From Clostridiales bacterium (GTDB taxonomy: Bacteria > Bacillota > Clostridia > Lachnospirales > JAITVM01): a DNA stretch of 8,488 bases. A program made the position numbers and the translations under genes. Shown here piece by piece: positions 1-4,732 of the stretch (position 1 is the first letter of the stretch; the number at the start of each line of letters is the position of its first letter). The notes below the pieces were generated by a model. It saw nothing but the letters and a program-made list of their open reading frames with translations. It ran no database searches and had not been told where the DNA came from. The stretch covers positions 1 to 8,488 of the forward strand of contig JAITVM010000273.1 in assembly GCA_031285815.1 (NCBI GenBank), read 5' to 3'.

Positions 1-1
1 G

Positions 2-1294
2 GCCGCCATCGGAATAGCCGCATCACTTATAGGTACAATGTTTATTAAATCAGGTGAAGATACTAACCAAAAAGAATTATTGTCCGCCCTTAGAAAAGGG
101 ACTTATATCTCGTCTGGTATTTTCGCCGCTGCCGCTTTCCCAATCATATATTTTATGATGGATTGTGCTAACAACCCTGGGCGTATTGGTATTTACGCCG
201 CTGTTTTATCTGGCCTTGGTGCCGGTGTTTTAATTGGCTACTTTACAGAATACTATACTTCAGATTCTTACAAGCCAACAAAAGAATTAGCCGGTTCAAG
301 TAAAACCGGTGCAGCTACAATTATAATAAGCGGAATTAGCCTTGGTTTTAGGTCGACAGCCTTGCCGGTTTTGATAGTTGGCATATCAGTTTTAATTTCA
401 TATTATGCATCCGGCGGTGTGCTAAGCTATGAGCAAGGTTTATTTGGCGTAGGCATATCCGCAGTCGGCATGCTTTCAACCCTTGGGATTACATTAGCTA
501 CAGACGCTTACGGGCCTGTTGCAGATAACGCCGGCGGCATAGCCGAAATGTGCGGGCTTGACCCGGTGGTTAGAAAACGTACAGATGCCCTTGACTCACT
601 CGGCAATACAACTGCCGCTACCGGAAAAGGCTTTGCCATCGGCTCCGCAGCGCTTACCGCCCTTGCCTTAATTGCCGCCTATACTGATGAAGTAAGGATT
701 TTAGGCAAAGCAGATTTATTAAATTTAGATATAACCAACCCCCCTGTTTTAATTGGGTTATTTGTAGGCGGTATGCTCCCATTTTTATTTTCTTCCATGA
801 CCATGTCGGCAGTTGGCCGCGCGGCAGAAAGTATTGTTGTGGAAGTGCGTAGGCAATTCAAAGAAATAAAAGGGCTTATGGAAGGCACCGGCAAACCTGA
901 TTATGAAGCGTGTGTTGATATTTGTACAAAGGGTGCCCAAAAAGAAATGGTCCCGCCAACTATTTTGGCAGTATGCGCACCTATTGTTACCGGTTTGATA
1001 CTGGGCGTTAACGGTGTAGTTGGTTTATTGGCTGGCGCCACTGTCACGGGGTTTGTTTTGGCTATATTTATGTCCAACTCCGGCGGCTCTTGGGATAACG
1101 CAAAAAAATATATAGAGTCTGGCGAGCTTGGCGGCAAAGGTTCTGACAACCATAAAGCCGCTGTCGTTGGCGACACTGTAGGCGACCCATTTAAAGATAC
1201 TTCCGGCCCATCTATTAATATTTTGATAAAATTATTATCAATGGTTTCTATAGTTTTCTGTGCATTGATTGTTTCTATTTCATTAATTAAATAG
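2..1294 (+). CDS. hppA: Membrane-bound K+-dependent ion-translocating pyrophosphatase, 5'-truncated by window edge
   Basis: Integral membrane pyrophosphatase that hydrolyses PPi and pumps H+ and/or Na+ across the cytoplasmic membrane. The frame is open from base 2 through the first internal ATG (38), and the residues before it (AAIGIAASLIGT) fit the family, so this is the last 430 residues of a protein usually near 700; about 270 N-terminal residues lie outside. Visible family motifs, numbered from base 2: DAYGPVADNAGGIAEM (about 168-183), GNTTAATGKG (about 201-210), SNSGGSWDNAKKYIE (about 358-372) and the C-terminal block GDTVGDPFKDTSGPS with the Asp/Lys residues that bind Mg-PPi, all between hydrophobic helices. 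Alanine after GNTT (codon 614-616), with Gly three residues on, is the signature of K+-dependent enzymes; K+-independent ones have Lys there. The segment that would separate Na+ from H+ pumps is missing. It converges on the PHP gene and ends at a terminator. Family assignment is near certain; the pumped ion is undetermined. Confidence 0.96.
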   Translation, partial: AAIGIAASLIGTMFIKSGEDTNQKELLSALRKGTYISSGIFAAAAFPIIYFMMDCANNPGRIGIYAAVLSGLGAGVLIGYFTEYYTSDSYKPTKELAGSSKTGAATIIISGISLGFRSTALPVLIVGISVLISYYASGGVLSYEQGLFGVGISAVGMLSTLGITLATDAYGPVADNAGGIAEMCGLDPVVRKRTDALDSLGNTTAATGKGFAIGSAALTALALIAAYTDEVRILGKADLLNLDITNPPVLIGLFVGGMLPFLFSSMTMSAVGRAAESIVVEVRRQFKEIKGLMEGTGKPDYEACVDICTKGAQKEMVPPTILAVCAPIVTGLILGVNGVVGLLAGATVTGFVLAIFMSNSGGSWDNAKKYIESGELGGKGSDNHKAAVVGDTVGDPFKDTSGPSINILIKLLSMVSIVFCALIVSISLIK

Positions 1295-1327
1295 CACAAT
1301 TTTTATAAACATATTTAACTAAACAAC

Positions 1328-1390
1328 AACCCCCAGACCCAAAGGTAATTTTAAATACACCTTTTGGTCTGGGGGTTAAATTTTTATTTT
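1328..1390 (+). terminator. Rho-independent terminator after hppA, possibly bidirectional
   Basis: Inverted repeat with 19-base arms at 1328-1346 and 1359-1377. Eighteen of 19 positions pair, with one C/T mismatch, and the loop is 12 bases. The base of the stem is a run of five G-C pairs. On the + strand it is followed by AAA and a T-rich tract (1381-1390), giving a canonical terminator 33 bases after the hppA stop. Read on the - strand the same hairpin starts 6 bases past the PHP gene stop (1384) and is followed by a looser T-rich stretch, so it probably also ends the leftward cassette. Confidence 0.88.
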
Positions 1391-2124
1391 CTCCCAAGCC
1401 CTTTCAACTTCCCTATAACGTCATAAGCCGAAGGTTTAAACTCAAATTCAAGAAAATTACTGGCATCGGGCAAATGCTCTAAATAATGTGAATCGGAAGA
1501 TATTATATAAGCAAAATCTTTCCCTGTTGACTTTCTTATCATAGGCAATAGTTCTTCCGGCTTGGCTGCCCTAGAAAACTCTATAAGCGATATATCCAAA
1601 TCCGGCGGGATAAAACCTAAGTTGCTAATGATACTATAGGACCCGCGGTCAACGTGGGCCGGTATAGCCAGCCCATTATGCTCTTTTGCTAATTCAACCA
1701 ATTCATAAACCCCAATACTTGTGCTTGTAATAAGCAGGTCAGTGGCCTTCCCTATTTCTTCATCATCTGCATTTAAAATTTGTTGCGGCCCAAAGATTTT
1801 TTCGTTATTTGGGATTTTATTAAGCCTACTGTAAACTATATCACCAAAAGGCTTAATAGACTGCATATCAGGGAACAAACAAATTACATGCAGCTCCTCT
1901 TGTGTTTCAACCTCCATGCCCGGTATTACTAATAAATCCAAATTGTTATTTTCGGCGGCTTTTATACAGGCCTCTATATTTAAATACGAATTATGGTCTG
2001 TTACTGCTATACAATTAAGCCCGCATATACTTGACATATTAACAACATTGTTTGGCGTCATATCGTTATCGCCACACGGTGATAATGCCGTATGGATATG
2101 AAAGTCATAATAAAGCCTATACAT
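1384..2124 (-). CDS. PHP-domain metal-dependent phosphoesterase
   Basis: Cytoplasmic PHP-superfamily protein, 246 residues from the ATG at 2124. All signature motifs are present: DFHIHT near the N-terminus (H9, H11), TDHNS (D43, H44), GMEVET (E71), ELHVICLF (H79), PAHVDR (H157) and SSDSH (D211, H213). The metal-binding set therefore looks complete and hydrolytic activity is likely; the substrate (phosphoester, nucleotide or other) cannot be told. The open frame extends to a TTG at 2136, but the ATG at 2124 follows GGCGGAAA and places the HIHT motif where PHP proteins usually have it, so I prefer it; neither ribosome binding site is strong. It overlaps the end of the upstream DRTGG gene by 8 bases, so it is probably translationally coupled and the last gene of the cassette. 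It has no polymerase or histidinol-phosphatase extension, so it belongs to the small stand-alone PHP proteins. Confidence 0.9.
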   Translation of the reverse strand: MYRLYYDFHIHTALSPCGDNDMTPNNVVNMSSICGLNCIAVTDHNSYLNIEACIKAAENNNLDLLVIPGMEVETQEELHVICLFPDMQSIKPFGDIVYSRLNKIPNNEKIFGPQQILNADDEEIGKATDLLITSTSIGVYELVELAKEHNGLAIPAHVDRGSYSIISNLGFIPPDLDISLIEFSRAAKPEELLPMIRKSTGKDFAYIISSDSHYLEHLPDASNFLEFEFKPSAYDVIGKLKGLGRK

Positions 2125-2458
2125 TTTCCGCCACAAATATTTTCGCTACTTCATACGCCGTTAGCTTTGTCTTTAAAAGCGGGATGCCTTCGGAGTCAGC
2201 TTTGCTTATTGTGTCCGGTGTGAAGCTTGCATTCTCGCAAACTATTATGCACGCAGCATTTATAAGCTCGGCAACAGCGATAACATTAATATGCCCTTGG
2301 ATAGTCACCCATGCAGAACCTTCTGGGGCCCTGCCCATTACCCAAGATAATAAATCGCCAATATATGCTTTCTTTATCTCATTATTAAGGGAACTGCCGC
2401 CGGCAGAAATTTCAAACCCATATTTTTCAGTAAGATCCTTAACTAACAAATTTATCAT
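2117..2458 (-). CDS. DRTGG-domain protein (second of two in the cassette)
   Basis: Small soluble protein of 113 residues made almost wholly of one DRTGG domain, a fold of unknown activity also found in regulatory regions of phosphotransacetylase-like and CBS proteins. Recognisable are KKAYIGDLLSWVMG (29-42), the hydrophobic strand SAWVTIQGHINVIAVAEL (48-65), IIVCENASF and EGIPLLKTKLTAYEVA near the C-terminus. No transmembrane segment or signal peptide is seen. Its ATG overlaps the TGA of the hydrogenase-like gene as ATGA, a classical coupling junction. AAGGGG lies only one base upstream of that ATG; a TTG at codon 4 would have more normal spacing and is an alternative start. Its 3' end overlaps the PHP gene. 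Family assignment is confident; function is unknown, with a regulatory or ligand-binding role inferred from context. Confidence 0.85.
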   Translation of the reverse strand: MINLLVKDLTEKYGFEISAGGSSLNNEIKKAYIGDLLSWVMGRAPEGSAWVTIQGHINVIAVAELINAACIIVCENASFTPDTISKADSEGIPLLKTKLTAYEVAKIFVAENV

Positions 2459-3807
2459 TCCCCTTCGAAAGAGTTGGCATTATGTTCTTCGCCTTTAATT
2501 GTCTGTGGCATTTTAGACGTAAGCTCGACCATGCTCTTGGCTAAATTTTTTACTTGCTGGCGCAACATAAATATACAATCCTCAATATTCGCGCTGCCCC
2601 TAACAACATCCTCCGCCAAAGCCCGGCATGTGGGCGCACCACAAGACCCACAGTCAATCATCGGCAATTTTTGATATATATCATTCATCATTTGCAGCTT
2701 TTTAAGCGCAACAGATAAGTCGTCGTCTAATTCCAAAAAATTTACTTCTTCGATTGGTTTACAGAATTTATAATCCGATTCATCAATGTCAAAATCAAAT
2801 TTACGAAACCTATCCGCTTCAGACATCGCTGTGTACCGCTGTGTTTTTTTGAGGATATTTTTCGCAAAGAAACTATTTTCTAACGTAAGCGGGCCACCGA
2901 CACAGCCGCCAATACAAGCTAAAGCTTCAATAAACTCTACATCGTGTATCTGGCCATTTTCCAGGTTTTCCAAAATCTCAATAACATTTTCCATCCCGTC
3001 AACAGAAATTGCGTTATCAACACCAAGGGTAGAGCTTTCCCCGCCTATTAATGCCCAATTAATGCCCCTGGATGTACTGCTTGTCAGAATTTCAACATCC
3101 TCTTGTTTAATTTTAGTTGCCTTATCCAGAATGGCCATATAAACATCTGAAATACCTATTACCCCATCAACCGCAGATTTTTGTATGCCTAATGGGTTAA
3201 TTGTATTTGTGCGTTTAGCTGCACATGGTGATATAAAAAAAACGCCTATGTCTGAATACTTTAGCCCTTTATTTTTGACTAAGTATTTTTTTACAAAAAT
3301 CGCCGCCAATTCCATTGGTGAAATAACTGGCAAAATATTATCTATAAGCGACGGGAACCTCATAGTAATAAGCTTTATTACAGCCGGGCATGCTGAAGAT
3401 ATAACCGGTTTTTTTAAATTCCCTTCAGAAATTATTTTCCGTGTAGCCGCAGTAACAAATTCCGCCGCTTTTGATACTTCAAAAACATCATCAAACCCTA
3501 TTTTTTTTACGGCAGTCAAAATCAAATTAACATCCCTGATTTTTTTAAACTGCGCATATAACGACGGTGCAGGCAAGGCAACAGTAAACTTAAACCCCTT
3601 TATCATCTCAAGGCTGTCTGTAACCGTTTTTTTTGCATGGCTACGGCAAACCCTTACACACATGCCGCAATCAATACATACCTCGTCATTAATTTTTGCC
3701 TTCCCGTTCCGGACCCTAATAGCTTCGGTAGGGCACCTCTTAATACAATCTGTGCATCCGATACAACTTTCCTCTATAAGCTTTATTGAGTGTAAGATTT
3801 TCTTCAA
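2455..3807 (-). CDS. Putative sensory [FeFe]-hydrogenase-like protein, group D / M2e type (HydS-like)
   Basis: Soluble iron-sulfur protein, 450 residues from a TTG start. N-terminal 2[4Fe-4S] ferredoxin domain: C15, C18, C21, C25 and C44, C47, C50, C54. H-cluster domain: motif L1 is SSACPAV (Ala139, Cys140), L2 is SPCAAK (Cys195, Lys198) and L3 is LACIGGCVGG (Cys298, Cys302), so all four cysteines that hold the H-cluster are present. The proton-relay cysteine of catalytic enzymes (TSCCP) is Ala139, and my hand alignment finds no acidic residues at the two relay glutamates. The Met residues of L2 and L3 are Ser and Leu. A C-terminal DCGSCGAPTC segment plus C411 gives Cx2Cx4Cx16C (C386, C389, C394, C411), typical of group D. 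There is no PAS domain, as group C would have. From known family traits, low-activity H2 chemistry and sensing are expected. The start was chosen from the ribosome binding site; the frame is open to 3855. It sits between an RsbW-like ATPase and a DRTGG protein. Confidence 0.9.
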   Translation of the reverse strand: MKKILHSIKLIEESCIGCTDCIKRCPTEAIRVRNGKAKINDEVCIDCGMCVRVCRSHAKKTVTDSLEMIKGFKFTVALPAPSLYAQFKKIRDVNLILTAVKKIGFDDVFEVSKAAEFVTAATRKIISEGNLKKPVISSACPAVIKLITMRFPSLIDNILPVISPMELAAIFVKKYLVKNKGLKYSDIGVFFISPCAAKRTNTINPLGIQKSAVDGVIGISDVYMAILDKATKIKQEDVEILTSSTSRGINWALIGGESSTLGVDNAISVDGMENVIEILENLENGQIHDVEFIEALACIGGCVGGPLTLENSFFAKNILKKTQRYTAMSEADRFRKFDFDIDESDYKFCKPIEEVNFLELDDDLSVALKKLQMMNDIYQKLPMIDCGSCGAPTCRALAEDVVRGSANIEDCIFMLRQQVKNLAKSMVELTSKMPQTIKGEEHNANSFEGE

Positions 3808-3810
3808 ATT

Positions 3811-3818
3811 ACCACCTA
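3811..3818 (-). promoter_or_regulatory. Ribosome binding site fixing the TTG start of the hydrogenase-like gene
   Basis: The - strand reads TAGGTGGT, then AAT and TTG (3807-3805). The longer alternatives, TTG at 3855 and ATG at 3852, have no purine-rich site upstream, and they would add a 16-residue extension ahead of the ferredoxin domain that I do not recognise from related proteins. The shorter start gives MKKILHSIKL before the first cluster motif. Confidence 0.65.
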
Positions 3819-3869
3819 CTTTTACGTAAGCCCGATGGATAAAACTGCCCATCAAACAATAGATTCGTG

Positions 3870-4283
3870 CTACACAAGATTAACTATTATTTCTACCGTT
3901 GTGCCTTCGCCAACAACAGAATTGACCTTTAAGAAATCGCTATTCCGTTTCATATTGGGCAAACCCATACCCGCACCAAAACCTAAGTTGCGGATTTCAT
4001 CTGTAGCCGTAGAAAAGCCCTCTTTCATAGCCAAGTCAATATCTTCAATCCCGGGGCCCTTATCAATTAGCCGGACTACTACCTGTTCTGGCAACACTTC
4101 AGCCTCTATGACCCCCCCATCAGCATGTATGACCATGTTAATTTCCGCTTCATACATAGCAATTGCAATTTTTCTGATTATATTGGAAGGTATGCCTATT
4201 TTTTTCAATGTGCGTTTGAAATTGCTGGAAGCATCGCCCGCACTTGAAAAGTCTTCTTTCGTAACCTGGTAACTAAAATTCAC
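3870..4283 (-). CDS. Small GHKL-family ATP-binding protein (RsbW/SpoIIAB-like, HATPase_c)
   Basis: Soluble 137-residue protein consisting of a HATPase_c fold only. N-box: MYEAEINMVIHA with E45 and N49; G1 box: DKGPGIEDID (D74, G76, G78); G2 glycine-rich lid: GFGAGMGLPNM (101-111); final strand: GEGTTVEIIVNL. It has no HisKA dimerisation/phosphoacceptor domain, sensor region or membrane segment, so it resembles anti-sigma-factor serine kinases such as RsbW and SpoIIAB rather than a complete histidine kinase. No sigma factor, STAS anti-anti-sigma factor or PP2C phosphatase is adjacent, so its target is unknown. The start is GTG, overlapping the TGA of the preceding DRTGG gene (GTGA), with AAGGGGG 10 bases upstream (4294-4300). 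The hydrogenase-like gene follows after 62 bases. The ATP-binding fold is secure; the role as a signal transducer for the hydrogenase-like sensor is inference from position. Confidence 0.88.
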   Translation of the reverse strand: MNFSYQVTKEDFSSAGDASSNFKRTLKKIGIPSNIIRKIAIAMYEAEINMVIHADGGVIEAEVLPEQVVVRLIDKGPGIEDIDLAMKEGFSTATDEIRNLGFGAGMGLPNMKRNSDFLKVNSVVGEGTTVEIIVNLV

Positions 4284-4636
4284 TTATGTATATCCCCCTT
4301 CAAGCCATTAGAGTACAATAGGCCACAGGCTGAAAAAAGTGAATGCTCTGTATTAAAGACAACAATCTCCCGTTCGTTAGCCATCTCACGGATTTCTTCT
4401 GTCGGGGTTTTGCCGCGCACAAATATAACGGCTTTAAAATCCATCATCTCGGCAGTACGGATTACTTGCTGGTTTAAAAGCCCCGTTAGGAGCACTGCTT
4501 TTTCCTTACAATCAGAAAAAGCTAAAACGTCGCTCATTAAATCAGAACCACAAGCAGATACAACTTCGCGATATAATTTATCCCCACATGCAAAAACGTT
4601 AGCGTCAAGCACTTTAGCAACATCAGACAACAACAT
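4280..4636 (-). CDS. DRTGG-domain protein (first gene of the sensory cassette)
   Basis: Soluble 118-residue protein related to the DRTGG protein at the other end of the cassette. It opens with MLLSDVAKVLDANVFACG, typical of this family, then REVVSACGSDLMSDVLAF (aligning with KKAYIGDLLSWVMG of the second copy), a hydrophobic strand AVLLTGLLNQQVIRTAEM, and FKAVIFVRGKTP. The eponymous DRTGG residues are not conserved. The open frame has ATG codons at 4642 and 4636. The site AAGGTGG (4644-4650) is 1 base from the first and 7 from the second, so I use the second. The end overlaps the GTG start of the ATPase gene by 4 bases. It lies 90 bases after clpC on the same strand, with a hairpin in the gap. 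Biochemical function is unknown; a regulatory adaptor role is inferred from context. Confidence 0.82.
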   Translation of the reverse strand: MLLSDVAKVLDANVFACGDKLYREVVSACGSDLMSDVLAFSDCKEKAVLLTGLLNQQVIRTAEMMDFKAVIFVRGKTPTEEIREMANEREIVVFNTEHSLFSACGLLYSNGLKGDIHK

Positions 4637-4643
4637 AGACATT

Positions 4644-4650
4644 CCACCTT
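4644..4650 (-). promoter_or_regulatory. Ribosome binding site favouring the second ATG of the first DRTGG gene
   Basis: AAGGTGG on the - strand is 7 bases before ATG 4636 but only 1 base before ATG 4642. Spacing favours the inner start, removing two residues from the longest frame. Confidence 0.65.
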
Positions 4651-4657
4651 AAAATTT

Positions 4658-4720
4658 TTATATTTGCAAACTATGAACCGGCTTAAGCCTAAACTTAAAG
4701 CCAGTTTATAAGTAAGCCGG
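4658..4720 (-). terminator. Weak terminator-like hairpin between clpC and the sensory cassette
   Basis: Perfect 8-base inverted repeat CCGGCTTA/TAAGCCGG (4678-4685 and 4713-4720). The 27-base interior has a smaller AAACT/AGTTT stem (4691-4695, 4703-4707), and a competing palindrome GGCTTAAGCC covers 4680-4689. On the - strand the stem is followed by TTCATAGTTTG, only moderately T-rich, so termination after clpC may be partial and some read-through is plausible. An AT-rich TATAAA lies further downstream before the first DRTGG gene, but no convincing -35 box pairs with it. Confidence 0.45.
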
Positions 4721-4732
4721 CATTACAGCCAA

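Noticed and set aside
901..1299. - strand open frame of 132 codons opposite hppA
   Set aside because: Antisense to highly conserved pyrophosphatase motifs; the sequence has no family resemblance.
2052..2498. + strand open frame of 148 codons across the DRTGG/PHP junction
   Set aside because: Antisense to three well supported overlapping genes, with no recognisable product.
2455..3807. Catalytic [FeFe] hydrogenase HydA
   Set aside because: The relay cysteine is Ala, the relay acids are absent, and the C-terminal Cx2Cx4Cx16C segment marks the sensory-type group D architecture.
3185..3829. Long + strand open frame of 214 codons opposite the hydrogenase-like gene
   Set aside because: It mirrors the conserved cysteine-motif gene on the - strand and has no domain signature; a shadow frame.
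3834..3853. Small hairpin GATGG/CCATC in the leader of the hydrogenase-like gene
   Set aside because: Only 5 base pairs with a 10-base loop and no supporting structure; expected by chance.
4651..4690. Possible promoter for the sensory cassette (TATAAA on the - strand)
   Set aside because: No -35 hexamer better than about 3 of 6 matches at 17-18 bases upstream; AT-rich intergenic DNA gives such matches by chance.
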